Source: Streptomyces sp. MUM 2J (GTDB lineage: Bacteria; Actinomycetota; Actinomycetes; Streptomycetales; Streptomycetaceae). Taken from it: a stretch of 64,000 nt of DNA. The position numbers and the translations under genes were made by a program. Shown here piece after piece: positions 1-10,845 of this stretch. Within the stretch, counting starts at the first letter, position 1; each line of letters begins with the position of its first letter. The stretch spans positions 62,001 through 126,000 of the forward strand of contig NZ_JADWYM010000001.1 in assembly GCF_022414535.1 (NCBI RefSeq). Reading direction: 5' to 3'. A model generated the notes under the pieces. It worked only from the letters and a program-made list of their open reading frames with translations. It did no database searches and had not been told where the DNA came from.

Positions 1-634
1 CGCGCCCGCCGTTCAGCGCGCGCAGCCGGTCCAGTGGCAGGCCGGCGTCGGGGGCGTCCAGCCAGCGCGCGTCGGCAAGGTCGCCCAGACGCAGCGCGGG
101 GCGCCCGGCCAGCGGATGCGTGGCCGGCAGCAGGACACGGACCGGCTCCTCCGCCACGTAGCGCGTGGTCAGCGGTGCCACGTCCGGCAGCCGCAACGGG
201 TCGCTGGGCGCGGCGAGGCCGTCGACCAGGCCCAGGTCCGCCCCGCCGGTCGCGACGGCCGCCGGGATCGTGTCGCGGGCGAGCACGCACAGGGTCGTTC
301 CGGCCGCCGGCAGGGAGGCGAGGACCGCCGGTCCGAGTGCGGTGGGCGTCGTGGCGAGCGTCAGCCCGTGCTCGGGTGCGGACGCCATCCGGGCGACGTC
401 CACACGGGCCGCCTCCAGCCGCAGCAGCAGCGGGCCCGCGTGTTCCAGCAGCCGTTCGCCGGCGGCTGTGGGGGCGACGGGGCGGCGGGTGAGCAGCGGG
501 GCGCCGAGGTCCTGCTCCAGCGCGGCGATGTGCTGGGAGACCGCGGACTGGGTGTAGCCGAGTTCCCGCGCGGCATCGGAGAAGGAGGCCAGGCGGGCCA
601 CGGTGACGTAGGTGCGCAGCAGGTGCGGGTCCAT
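1..634 (-). CDS. LysR-family transcriptional regulator (3' end cut by window edge)
   Basis: The reverse strand from the ATG at 634 reads an open frame of 211 codons that leaves the window at base 1. The N-terminus has the LysR winged-helix pattern (start MDPHLLRTYVTVARLASFSD, then YTQSAVSQHIAALE as recognition helix, about residues 27-40), followed by the linker helix and the start of the substrate-binding domain. LysR proteins usually have about 300 residues, so about a third is missing. It is divergent from the amidotransferase at 728 with 93 bases between the starts, the classic arrangement for a LysR protein controlling its neighbour. The effector is unknown. Confidence 0.9.
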   Translation of the reverse strand, partial: MDPHLLRTYVTVARLASFSDAARELGYTQSAVSQHIAALEQDLGAPLLTRRPVAPTAAGERLLEHAGPLLLRLEAARVDVARMASAPEHGLTLATTPTALGPAVLASLPAAGTTLCVLARDTIPAAVATGGADLGLVDGLAAPSDPLRLPDVAPLTTRYVAEEPVRVLLPATHPLAGRPALRLGDLADARWLDAPDAGLPLDRLRALNGGR

Positions 635-727
635 GGCGGACAGGATCGCATCCCATCAGCGTTGCTTATCGCCCGTCCAGTAATGATCGTTGGACGTGAA
701 GTCGTGCCGGCGCCGAGGATGAGGCCC

Positions 728-1462
728 ATGACGCACTCTCCCGTTCCCGCCGCACGGATCGCCCTGGTCGGCGACCGATCCCCGCACGTCGTCTCGCACA
801 CCCGCGTCCCGCTGCTGCTCGACGCCCTCGCCGACCGCGACCGGCTCGTCCTGGACGCCTACTGGATCTCCAGCGAGGACGCCACTTCCCGGGGCGCGGT
901 GCGGGGTTTCGACGCCGTGTGGGTGCTGCCCGGCAGCCCCTACCGCAGCGAGGCGGGCGTCCTCGCCGCGATCCGCACCGCGCGTGAGCACGGCGTCCCC
1001 TTCCTCGGCACGTGCGGCGGTTTCCAGCACACGCTGCTGGAGTACGCCCGCCATGTGTGCGGCCTGACCCGGGTCGCACACGCCGAGAACGACCCCGGCG
1101 CCGACGACCTCCTGATCGAGCCGCTGGCCTGCTCGCTCGCCGGGCACGAGGCGGCCGTCACCGTGGAACCGGGCACGCTCGCCCAGTCGGTGATCGGCGC
1201 GGAACGGACCGTCGAGCGCTACTTCTGCGCGTACGGCCCCTCCCGCCACCTCGACACCCTGCGCGCCGGCGGGCTCCGCTTCTCCGGGCACGACGAGGAC
1301 GGCCAGGTCCGCATCGCCGAGTTGCCCGGCCATCCCTTCTTCCTGGCCACGCTGTTCCAGCCGGAGCTGTACGGCGACGGCTCGCGCCCCCACCCGGTGG
1401 TCCGGGCGCTGGCACGCGCCGCCGTCGCGCACGCCTCGGGCGCGGTCCCCGAGGCGGTGTGA
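728..1462 (+). CDS. CTP synthase C-terminal-like class I glutamine amidotransferase
   Basis: A 244-residue protein resembling only the glutaminase half of CTP synthase; no synthetase domain is present. The nucleophile elbow is GTCGGFQH with Cys96. Where CTP synthase has the catalytic pair in F-H-P-E, this protein reads F-Q-P-E, so the histidine position is Gln211 while Glu213 is kept. Classical glutamine hydrolysis through a Cys-His-Glu triad is therefore doubtful unless another histidine substitutes. The ATG at 728 is chosen because similarity begins immediately after it. The frame stays open upstream to 116, but that part lies antisense to the LysR gene. A convergent neighbour ends 36 bases downstream. 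The substrate is unknown. Confidence 0.82.
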   Translation: MTHSPVPAARIALVGDRSPHVVSHTRVPLLLDALADRDRLVLDAYWISSEDATSRGAVRGFDAVWVLPGSPYRSEAGVLAAIRTAREHGVPFLGTCGGFQHTLLEYARHVCGLTRVAHAENDPGADDLLIEPLACSLAGHEAAVTVEPGTLAQSVIGAERTVERYFCAYGPSRHLDTLRAGGLRFSGHDEDGQVRIAELPGHPFFLATLFQPELYGDGSRPHPVVRALARAAVAHASGAVPEAV

Positions 1463-1498
1463 CCGCCGGCGGGACGCGGGACCGCTCCGGGGGCGGGG

Positions 1499-3670
<2,172 letters not shown>

Positions 3671-3863
3671 CTACCCAGGCCTTTCGGGCCGCATCCGAGG
3701 GCCAGTACATGATCACACCATCGCGTGAATCCGCCCCGAACGCCTGCGTGACCGGGCCGCAGGGGGGCCGGTTCCCGCGTCGGCGCTCCTGCCGGACCGG
3801 GGCGGCGGGCCACCGTGGCCCGCGTCTCGTGAGCCGGGCGTTCACCCCGGGCCGGGTGGACCG

Positions 3864-4166
3864 CTGGCGGGGCGGCGCATCCGGGCCCGCGGCAAGGTGG
3901 TCGTCCTCCACGCCTCCGCCCACCGCGACGAGCCGGCCTTCACCGACCCGGACGGGCTGCACCTGGACCGGTCGCCCCATCCGCACGTGTCCTTCGGTGA
4001 CGGCCCGCGCCTCTGCCTGGGCGCGCACCTCGCCCGGCTCCAACTGCGGCTCCTGCAGCGGAAGGTGCTGCGGACGCTGCCGGAGCCGCGCCTGGCGGGC
4101 GCACCCGTACGGCTGGTGTCGAACTTCGTCCACGGCATCAAGTCGCCGCCGCTGCACCTCGCCTGA
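3864..4166 (+). pseudogene. Cytochrome P450 remnant (C-terminal heme-binding quarter)
   Basis: About 100 codons match only the C-terminus of a bacterial P450. They read LAGRRIRARGKVVVLHASAH (the strand and HRDE region before the heme loop), then FGDGPRLCLGAHLARLQL, which is the FGxGxRxCxG heme-ligand signature, then the usual C-terminal tail FVHGIKS and a TGA. The I-helix, the ExxR motif and roughly 300 upstream residues are absent from every frame examined between 3662 and 3863. A GTG at 3897 could start a short ORF, but it would not fold as a P450. This is best read as a decayed gene whose 5' portion was deleted. Confidence 0.75.
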
Positions 4167-4176
4167 GGCAGTCCGC

Positions 4177-5364
4177 TCACCGCCGCACCTGGATCAGCGC
4201 GTGCGTCCCGCCGGTCCGCCACCGCTGCTGCCCGGCGGCCAGGGCGGCCTCGGTGGCGGCGTCCAGGCCCGTGATCACATCGGACTTCAGGGTGCGCAGC
4301 GCGGCCACCGGGCCGGGGAAGTAGGCGGTGACGTCGTCGAAAGGGGTCGTCGGCGGCCACCACCGGTCCCCCACCAGGCGCCGGTAGTTGAGGTCGCCCT
4401 TGAGGATGGTCAGCGTGGCCCCGGCTAGTTCGGCACGCAGGTCGCCGGGCATCTCGGCGTACGGCAGGGGTCCCGCGGAGAAGGGGTGGGTCCGCACGGT
4501 CAGGGTGCCGTCCTCCAGAGCCGTCCACAGGCGCCGCCCGCGGTCCCGGGCCACGCCCTGGGCACCGGTCAGCCGGCGCAGCACGTCGAGGAGGTCGGCG
4601 GTGGTGGCGTCGGAGACGTAGTAGGGGTGCGGTTTGAGGTGCAGGACCGCCCGCGCGACGCGTCCCGCGGCCAGCAGGTGCGCGACGAGGAGCAGGTCGG
4701 GGATGAGTTCCCGGCCCGCGTTGTCGGCGACCAGGCACAGGGTGCCGGTCCCCCCGGCGGGGAGCAACGACCACAGGGCGGCACTGTCGTCGGCGACGAG
4801 GGCGGGGGCGGGCGCGGCGTCCGCGGGGCCGCCGGCCGAGAGGCGGAAGCTCAGGTCGGCGCGGTTGCCCCACAGGGAGCCGTGCAGAAGGGCCTGCGCC
4901 TGTTCGTCCGCGGGCAGCGTCAGCAGGCCGTCCAGCGCGGCCAGTTCCTCGTCCGTCTCGGCGGAGTCGAGTTCGGCGAGCTTGGTCGGGCGGAACGGGT
5001 CCACGCCCTGCCAGGGGCCGGGGGCGAAGTAGCCGGTGGCCTCCAGGAGGCTCCGGTAGAAGTAGCTCTCCGACCACAGCCACGGCACGTCGAACCAGGA
5101 CCGGCCGATGCAGGTGCCCAGTCCCCAGGAGAGCCAGCGGTCCCGGTCGGGTGCGTCGGCGGGCAGCGGCTCGATCACGCCCTCGGCGCAGCTCTCCAGC
5201 AGCGCGTCGAGGGCGCCGCGGATCCCGGGTCCGTAGGGGAACGCGTCCCGCACCTGCCGGACGATGGCGGGGTGCCGTCGGGCGAGCACGCTGTGCGGGA
5301 ACGATCCGGGCCCGTTGCCGAGCAGAACGGGGGCTGCCGGGGCGGGAGCGGGGGTGTCGGACAT
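4177..5364 (-). CDS. DUF89 (ARMT1-like) family protein
   Basis: A 395-residue protein with the DUF89 hallmarks: CLVADNAGRELIPDLLLV in the middle and KGDLNYRRLVGDRWWPPTTP near the C-terminus. DUF89 members are metal-dependent damage-control phosphatases acting on sugar phosphates and related metabolites (family knowledge). The substrate here cannot be read from sequence. The start at 5364 gives MSDTPAPAPAAPVLLGNGPG. The frame stays open further upstream, but that part overlaps the receptor gene antisense-free and lacks family similarity. It ends 10 bases from the P450 remnant and lies downstream of the cprB-like gene in the same direction with a 41-base gap, so co-transcription is possible. 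Confidence 0.8.
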   Translation of the reverse strand: MSDTPAPAPAAPVLLGNGPGSFPHSVLARRHPAIVRQVRDAFPYGPGIRGALDALLESCAEGVIEPLPADAPDRDRWLSWGLGTCIGRSWFDVPWLWSESYFYRSLLEATGYFAPGPWQGVDPFRPTKLAELDSAETDEELAALDGLLTLPADEQAQALLHGSLWGNRADLSFRLSAGGPADAAPAPALVADDSAALWSLLPAGGTGTLCLVADNAGRELIPDLLLVAHLLAAGRVARAVLHLKPHPYYVSDATTADLLDVLRRLTGAQGVARDRGRRLWTALEDGTLTVRTHPFSAGPLPYAEMPGDLRAELAGATLTILKGDLNYRRLVGDRWWPPTTPFDDVTAYFPGPVAALRTLKSDVITGLDAATEAALAAGQQRWRTGGTHALIQVRR

Positions 5365-5405
5365 ACGGCTCACCGTACCTCCGCGCCCCGCCGTCCCGGC
5401 CGTTC

Positions 5406-6056
5406 TCACACGGGTGCCGTGATCTCCCGCTCCAGCCGCGTGATCAGGGTCATGTAACGCGGGCGGCGCGGCACCGGCACCAGACCACGGACCAGCACGT
5501 GCCACATCTCGGCCATTCTGCGGGGCAGTCGGGTGGCGGGTTCGAGGGAGCGGCCCACGACCCGGGTGCCGACGAAGAAGGAGACGAGTGAGTGGGCGAC
5601 GGCGTCGATGTCGACGTCCGGGTGGACGTCGGACTCGCGGACCGCGCCCAGCAGCCGCTGGGTGACGATCTCCAGCCACTCGGTGAACGGGTGCCGCAGC
5701 GGCGGCCGTACCGTCACCGACCCGGTGGCGAGGCGGAGTCCGGCCCGTGCGACCGGCCCCTCGACGGACATCCGGGTCATGGCGAACATGATGCGCATCA
5801 GCGATTCGAGCGAGGGGTAGCCGCGTACGTCCACGTCGCCGGTCACCTGGCGGGAGGCCTGGGACTGCAACTCGATGATGGCGTGGGCGAGATCCTCCTT
5901 CGCCGCGAAGTGGAAGTACAGGGCTCCCTTGGTGACCTTGGCGTGATCGACGATGTCGCTCAGGCTCGTCGCTTCGTAGCCGCGCCGGTCGAACAGGTCG
6001 GCGGCGGCCGTGATGATCGTCGCGCGGGTCTGTTCGGCGCGTAACTGCCTCGGCAT
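5406..6056 (-). CDS. cprB: CprB-like gamma-butyrolactone receptor homologue (TetR family)
   Basis: A 216-residue TetR protein closely resembling CprB of S. coelicolor (SCO6071), recalled from memory. The start MPRQLRAEQTRATIITAAAD is chosen over an upstream in-frame start because it matches that N-terminus. The DNA-binding helix-turn-helix spans about residues 28-50, with AKVTKGALYFHFAAKEDLAH. The C-terminal ligand pocket contains the conserved tryptophan of the family (LRHPFTEWLEIV). It is a homodimeric repressor of secondary metabolism and development in characterised relatives. It lies downstream of the AfsA-like gene in the same orientation, with a candidate receptor site directly ahead of its start, suggesting autoregulation. 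Confidence 0.9.
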   Translation of the reverse strand: MPRQLRAEQTRATIITAAADLFDRRGYEATSLSDIVDHAKVTKGALYFHFAAKEDLAHAIIELQSQASRQVTGDVDVRGYPSLESLMRIMFAMTRMSVEGPVARAGLRLATGSVTVRPPLRHPFTEWLEIVTQRLLGAVRESDVHPDVDIDAVAHSLVSFFVGTRVVGRSLEPATRLPRRMAEMWHVLVRGLVPVPRRPRYMTLITRLEREITAPV

Positions 6057-6077
6057 CGAGGGACACTCCTCGGACAG

Positions 6078-6104
6078 AAAGAACGGGTCATGCCGTTTGT
6101 TTAT
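6078..6104. promoter_or_regulatory. Candidate autoregulatory element (ARE) upstream of cprB-like gene
   Basis: An imperfect inverted repeat with arms AAAGAACGGG and CCGTTTGTTT around TCATG; seven of ten arm positions match. The CCGTTTGTTT half is typical of GBL receptor binding sites. It lies 22 bases before the cprB-like ATG and after the stop of the AfsA-like gene, where a promoter would be blocked by bound repressor. Confidence 0.6.
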
Positions 6105-6124
6105 GACTCCCAGTACACGATATC

Positions 6125-7027
6125 TCACCACTCAGCCGTTCCGACCCGGCAGTCGAAGAGAGACGTTCCGCCTTGGAGACCGACGACCCGAATTCCCGTC
6201 AGATCCTGCTCCACGACCTCTATCCAGGCGGGTTCGTCCAGTTCAGCGTACTGATGGAAGCGGGCCTCGTACGACACGGGGCTACGCCGTCCCAGAGTGT
6301 GGACGGTGACCGCCTGGCGGGCCGCCTCCAGCAGGAGCATGCCGGGAACGTGATCCAGGGGATGATCGAAGAAAACGGGGTGTGCGGTATTTACTCGAAG
6401 GCGCCATCGCCCCTCGCGGTCGCTCGGGGCGAGAACGACATCGGCGGCCAGCGCCCGGCCGACGGCGGCCGGGGGCAGGCCGGGCGGCACGGGCAGGGCT
6501 ATGACGGTCTCCGGGGTGCGTCCGGCCCGCAGCCGCCGGTAGACGGCATCGCTCATGCAGGTGAAAGCGACGTGCGCGGTGGCGACACGGTCGCCGGACC
6601 GCAGGACCCGGGCCGTGTAGCGGGCGGACGCCGGACGCCGGCCCCGGTACTGCACGTCCGTGAAGGCCACCTCCACCTCCAGTTCGGCCGGCAGAGGGCC
6701 GACCTGGAGATGTTTCCGGGAGGTCGTCACGTCGAAGGAGTCGAGCACGAACCGGTGGCCCAGGGGAACGTCGTACTCGGCGTGCGAGAGGAGTGTGCCA
6801 CTCTGCCGGACCGTCTCCACGACCAGCAGCGGGTCGTAGGACGACCAGTCCGGCGACACGTGCAGACCATGGGAACGGGGCCACTGGGCCGATACCGTGA
6901 ACCGGTCCTCCGCCAGGCGCCGCCAGTCGGTGAGCAACGTCTCCGCGACCGCCGCGCGGTGGACGAGCTGACGGGGAACGGTTGCCGTCATGGACAGGGA
7001 CTCGGCAAGCTGCCGCGGTTGAGGCAT
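6125..7027 (-). CDS. AfsA/ScbA-family gamma-butyrolactone biosynthesis protein
   Basis: The 300-residue length matches AfsA, and the protein has two hotdog-like AfsA repeats. The second contains HPVFFDHPLDHVPGMLLLEA, the best-conserved block of the family; the first contains DPLLVVETVRQSG and the downstream HAEYDVPLGHRFVL. AfsA condenses a beta-ketoacyl-ACP with dihydroxyacetone phosphate to make the butenolide precursor of A-factor-type signals (established for AfsA). The ATG at 7027 has a good purine-rich site, AGGGAGAG. The gene is divergent from a receptor gene at 7205, the standard GBL arrangement, and is followed 68 bases later by the cprB-like gene. No ScbB-type reductase is seen in the window. 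Confidence 0.9.
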   Translation of the reverse strand: MPQPRQLAESLSMTATVPRQLVHRAAVAETLLTDWRRLAEDRFTVSAQWPRSHGLHVSPDWSSYDPLLVVETVRQSGTLLSHAEYDVPLGHRFVLDSFDVTTSRKHLQVGPLPAELEVEVAFTDVQYRGRRPASARYTARVLRSGDRVATAHVAFTCMSDAVYRRLRAGRTPETVIALPVPPGLPPAAVGRALAADVVLAPSDREGRWRLRVNTAHPVFFDHPLDHVPGMLLLEAARQAVTVHTLGRRSPVSYEARFHQYAELDEPAWIEVVEQDLTGIRVVGLQGGTSLFDCRVGTAEW

Positions 7028-7088
7028 CTCTCTCCCTACGGTCCCCCGGGAGCCGGGCGGACGGCGGGGCGTCCACGCCGCTGAGCAC

Positions 7089-7115
7089 TACGGTACGAGG
7101 TGACCGGTTTGTTTT
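7089..7115. promoter_or_regulatory. Candidate ARE between afsA-like and scbR-like genes
   Basis: The half site ACCGGTTTGTTTTC (7103-7116) is a close match to a GBL receptor half site, with a weaker left arm around 7089-7098. It sits 60-90 bases upstream of the AfsA-like start, in the divergent control region. Confidence 0.5.
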
Positions 7116-7154
7116 CAACGAGATCAGTCCGTGACGCCCACTGATCGGGGCGTT

Positions 7155-7170
7155 CCGTAAGATCGTACGG
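7155..7170. promoter_or_regulatory. Short palindrome upstream of scbR-like gene
   Basis: CCGTA (7155-7159) and TACGG (7166-7170) form a perfect 5-base inverted repeat with centre AGATCG, 35-50 bases upstream of the receptor ATG at 7205. It overlaps where promoter elements should lie and could be a second, weaker operator. The palindrome is short, so the evidence is modest. Confidence 0.35.
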
Positions 7171-7204
7171 GTCGTTCAACTGCGGCGCCCTCGGAGGGGC
7201 TTTC

Positions 7205-7891
7205 ATGGCAAGACAGGAACGCGCCATCAGAACGCGCCGATTGATCCTGGAGGCGGCGGGCGCGGTCTTCGACGAGCACGGCTACGCGTCCACCACCATC
7301 GCGATGGTGCTGGACCGGGCCGAAGTCACCAAGGGTGCCCTGTACTTCCACTTCCCTTCCAAGGAGTCGCTCGCCCGGGCCGTCCTCGCCGAGCAGGTCC
7401 TGTTCGGGGCCGTCCCGCCACGCGGATGCAAGGTGCAGGAGATCATCGACATGACCTTCGCCGTCGGGCAGCGGCTGCGCACCAACGCGCTGCTGCGTGG
7501 CGGCGTACGGCTCGCGGTGGACCAGGAGACACCGTCGGGGGTGGACCGCGGGGAGCCGTTCCGGCAGTGGGCCGAGCGGCTCACCGTCCTGCTGGAGCAG
7601 GCCGCCGACCAGGGCGAACTGCTGCCCACGGTACGGCCGGGCGAGACGGTCGAGCTGCTGGTCGGGTCGTTCACCGGCATCCAGCTGATGTCGCGGGCGC
7701 TGACCGACCGCGCCGACCTCGGCGACCGGCTGGCGGTGCTGTGGGCGCATCTGCTGCCGAGCATCGCCGTCCCGGGCCTGCTGCCGGGCCTGGACAGCGC
7801 GGCGGACCGGGGCGCACGGGTGCTGAAGGAGGTCCGCGACGCCGAGGTGACCCTGGAGGCCGAGGAGCAGACGCCCGCCGGGGTGGAATGA
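7205..7891 (+). CDS. ScbR/ArpA-like gamma-butyrolactone receptor (TetR family)
   Basis: A 228-residue TetR-family protein starting MARQERAIRTRRLILEAAGA with a strong site GGAGGGG before the ATG. The helix-turn-helix segment reads AEVTKGALYFHFPSKESLAR (about residues 39-58), nearly identical to that of the CprB-like protein at 5406. The C-terminal domain has the EPFRQWAERL segment holding the family tryptophan. It is divergent from the AfsA-like synthase, as scbR is from scbA, so it is probably the cognate receptor-repressor released by the locally made signal. True receptor or pseudo-receptor status cannot be told from sequence. Confidence 0.88.
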   Translation: MARQERAIRTRRLILEAAGAVFDEHGYASTTIAMVLDRAEVTKGALYFHFPSKESLARAVLAEQVLFGAVPPRGCKVQEIIDMTFAVGQRLRTNALLRGGVRLAVDQETPSGVDRGEPFRQWAERLTVLLEQAADQGELLPTVRPGETVELLVGSFTGIQLMSRALTDRADLGDRLAVLWAHLLPSIAVPGLLPGLDSAADRGARVLKEVRDAEVTLEAEEQTPAGVE

Positions 7892-7912
7892 CGCCGCGCC
7901 GGACGTGCGGCG

Positions 7913-7944
7913 GGTCGGCCGGTGCCCATCCACACCGGCCGGCC
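7913..7944. terminator. Hairpin terminator after scbR-like gene
   Basis: GGTCGGCCGGTG (7913-7924) pairs with CACCGGCCGGCC (7933-7944), with one G-U pair and an 8-base loop. It begins 21 bases after the receptor stop and has no U-tract, as is usual in Streptomyces. Confidence 0.65.
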
Positions 7945-8272
7945 CGCCCGTTCAGCGGCCCTCCACCGCGGGCGGGCCCACCCCGCGGCACGCGGCGGCG
8001 GACCTGGGCCCGCCGTGCGGCCGGGGTCGTGCGCGAGGTGCCGCGCCGCTCACGGCCGACCGGTGCGGGGCGGCGGTGACGCGCCGCACCGCCGAGGCGG
8101 AGACCCGAGCCGCAGGACGGCACATCGGCCGACCCGGGCGGGGGCACCGGCCAGGTGTGACCCGCGGGCCGGCCGTGGAGAAACGATAGGCGTGGCGCGG
8201 GGCACGGGGATACAGAGGAACCCCTCGATCCGCCCCGGGGACCACCCCCGGGGCACCGGCCGGACATGCCAC

Positions 8273-8312
8273 ACGGCCTGCCGTCCGGTGGGCGCACCGA
8301 ACGGCAGGCCGT
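8273..8312. terminator. Very stable hairpin, 18-bp stem
   Basis: The left arm ACGGCCTGCCGTCCGGTG (8273-8290) pairs with 8295-8312 with a single mismatch around a GGCG tetraloop. It lies in the convergent gap and could stop transcription from either side. Confidence 0.65.
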
Positions 8313-8385
8313 TCCGCGGCGGACGCGCCGCGCACCGGGACGGAGCACCCGGGGCGCCCGGCCCGGCCGCCGGCACGGACGGCGC

Positions 8386-8416
8386 CGGGTGCTGCGGCAC
8401 GGCGCCGCAGCACCCG
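8386..8416. terminator. Hairpin terminator, 13-bp perfect stem
   Basis: CGGGTGCTGCGGC (8386-8398) pairs perfectly with GCCGCAGCACCCG (8404-8416) over a 5-base loop. It is positioned about 117 bases beyond the stop of the secreted-protein gene at 8533, so it probably serves the minus strand. Confidence 0.6.
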
Positions 8417-8532
8417 ATGTCACGCGGCGCGCGGACCTGTCCATGGCCGAGGGCCGCCGCGGTGCCGCCGTTCCCCCGAGCCCCGCCCGGCCGCGGCGGC
8501 CGCTGCGCCGCCCAACCGGGCCCGCGCCGCCG

Positions 8533-9631
<1,099 letters not shown>

Positions 9632-10273
9632 ATGGAAAGCGGTTCCACGACGAACGCCCCGGAGGAGCCGGGGGAGAACGACAGACGCGGCAGGGTCCGG
9701 CTGCGCCGCGCCGCCGTGCTCGCGGTGCCGGCCACCCTTGCCGCCGCCGGCCTCGCGGTGCTCACCGCGCAGGGCGCGCTGGGTGTGCAGTTCGCGATCT
9801 CCGGGATGCCCTTCACCGTCACCGCCACCGACCTCGACGGAACGGGTTTCGAGCAGTTCGGGGCACTGGACAACATGGCGGAGGGCAGCCCCAACGCCGG
9901 CGACACCGGCGGCCAGGTCCTGGTCGTCACCTCCGCGATCAAGAACGCCACCCTCACCAAGCTGTGCCAGAGCGTCGACCTGGGCGGCGTGAACCTGCTC
10001 ATCACGGCGGGGGACGGCAAGGAGAAGGTGACCGCGACCGATCTGACCACCGACTCCACCGAACTGACCGGCAACGCCGACTTCGGCAACATCGAGATCG
10101 GCAACGATGCCAGCACCCTGACCAAGGCCGGGGTGAAGGGCCCGATCGGCGTCTTCAGCCAGCAGGCGGACACCGTGCACATCGCCGACCTGCGCCAGAC
10201 CAACTACGCGACCACCGCGGGGGTGTTCCGGCTGCCCGGCCTGAAGCTGCGCTTCAGCGGCCAGGGTTGCTGA
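9632..10273 (+). CDS. DUF6230 family exported/membrane-anchored protein
   Basis: A 213-residue protein with a basic N-terminus (RRGRVRLRRAA) followed by a single hydrophobic segment of about 20 residues at about 29-48, then an extracytoplasmic beta-rich domain with two cysteines (LTKLCQSVDL and the C-terminal GQGC). This matches DUF6230 proteins, formerly misannotated as cholesterol esterases in Streptomyces. There is no serine hydrolase motif, so esterase activity is not supported. The ATG has a GGGAGCAGAC site. The stop is 5 bases before the DUF6114 gene, so the two are co-transcribed and probably act together at the membrane. Confidence 0.82.
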   Translation: MESGSTTNAPEEPGENDRRGRVRLRRAAVLAVPATLAAAGLAVLTAQGALGVQFAISGMPFTVTATDLDGTGFEQFGALDNMAEGSPNAGDTGGQVLVVTSAIKNATLTKLCQSVDLGGVNLLITAGDGKEKVTATDLTTDSTELTGNADFGNIEIGNDASTLTKAGVKGPIGVFSQQADTVHIADLRQTNYATTAGVFRLPGLKLRFSGQGC

Positions 10274-10278
10274 ACGGG

Positions 10279-10719
10279 ATGGCAGAACGCACGCGGACGG
10301 GTCCGCGCGCGGCCTTCCGCCGCTGGCGGTACCGGCGGCCGTTCTGGGGCGGGCTGCTGCTCGCCCTGGGCGGCGGCGAGATCCTGCTCACCGAGAAGGC
10401 GTCGCTGAAGGTCGTCCTGCACATCGGGATGCAGGGGCTGGCCGGCTACCTGCTGCCCACCCTGATGGTGCTGCTCGGCCTGCTGATCCTGTTCAACCCC
10501 GCCCAGCGGCTCTTCTACTCCCTCACCGGCGTCCTTCTCTCCCTGGGCACATGGCTCACCTCCAACCTGGGAGGCTTCTTCCTCGGCCTCCTCCTGGGCG
10601 CGACCGGCAGTTGTCTGGCCTTCGGCTGGCTGCCGGACCAGGAGCCGCGTCGGCGCCGCCGGCGCCGGAGGACCGAGCCGCGTGCGGCTGCGGCGGCCGG
10701 AACGGGCGAGACCACCTGA
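10279..10719 (+). CDS. DUF6114 family integral membrane protein
   Basis: A 146-residue protein with about four hydrophobic segments between residues 20 and 120 (GGLLLALGGGEILL, LAGYLLPTLMVLLGLLILF, LFYSLTGVLLSLGTWL, LGGFFLGLLLGATGSCLAFGW). An Arg-rich cytoplasmic tail follows (RRRRRRRR near residue 128). It matches DUF6114, which almost always follows DUF6230 in Streptomyces. The ATG at 10279 overlaps the ribosome-binding region with the previous stop. The function is unknown; tight coupling suggests a membrane partner for the DUF6230 protein. Confidence 0.82.
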   Translation: MAERTRTGPRAAFRRWRYRRPFWGGLLLALGGGEILLTEKASLKVVLHIGMQGLAGYLLPTLMVLLGLLILFNPAQRLFYSLTGVLLSLGTWLTSNLGGFFLGLLLGATGSCLAFGWLPDQEPRRRRRRRRTEPRAAAAAGTGETT

Positions 10720-10804
10720 GCCGCGTCCGGCGTCCGGCCCGCCCCCCTCGGGGTCCCTGGGCCCGGAAGGCGAGGAGCGCTCCGCACGGGCGGAGCCCGT
10801 GTGC

Positions 10805-10837
10805 CCTCGCGGCGTCCGGCGGGCGGGCGCCGCGAGG
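10805..10837. terminator. Bidirectional hairpin terminator
   Basis: CCTCGCGGCG (10805-10814) pairs with CGCCGCGAGG (10828-10837) between the convergent DUF6114 and betaine-binding protein genes. Confidence 0.6.
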
Positions 10838-10845
10838 AGGGGGCG

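Larger units (their letters stand above)
7892..8532. other. Gene-free convergent region with three strong hairpins
   Basis: A 641-base gap between two convergent genes. No ORF here has convincing codon structure or similarity. Three stable inverted repeats (listed separately) dominate it, consistent with bidirectional termination; the rest is low-complexity GC-rich sequence. Confidence 0.6.

Noticed and set aside
116..727. Long 5' extension of the amidotransferase frame
   Set aside because: It lies antisense to the LysR gene, has Gly/Arg/Gln-rich composition and no family similarity. The real start is the ATG at 728.
9632..10273. Cholesterol esterase annotation
   Set aside because: No GxSxG motif or catalytic triad is visible. 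The protein fits DUF6230.
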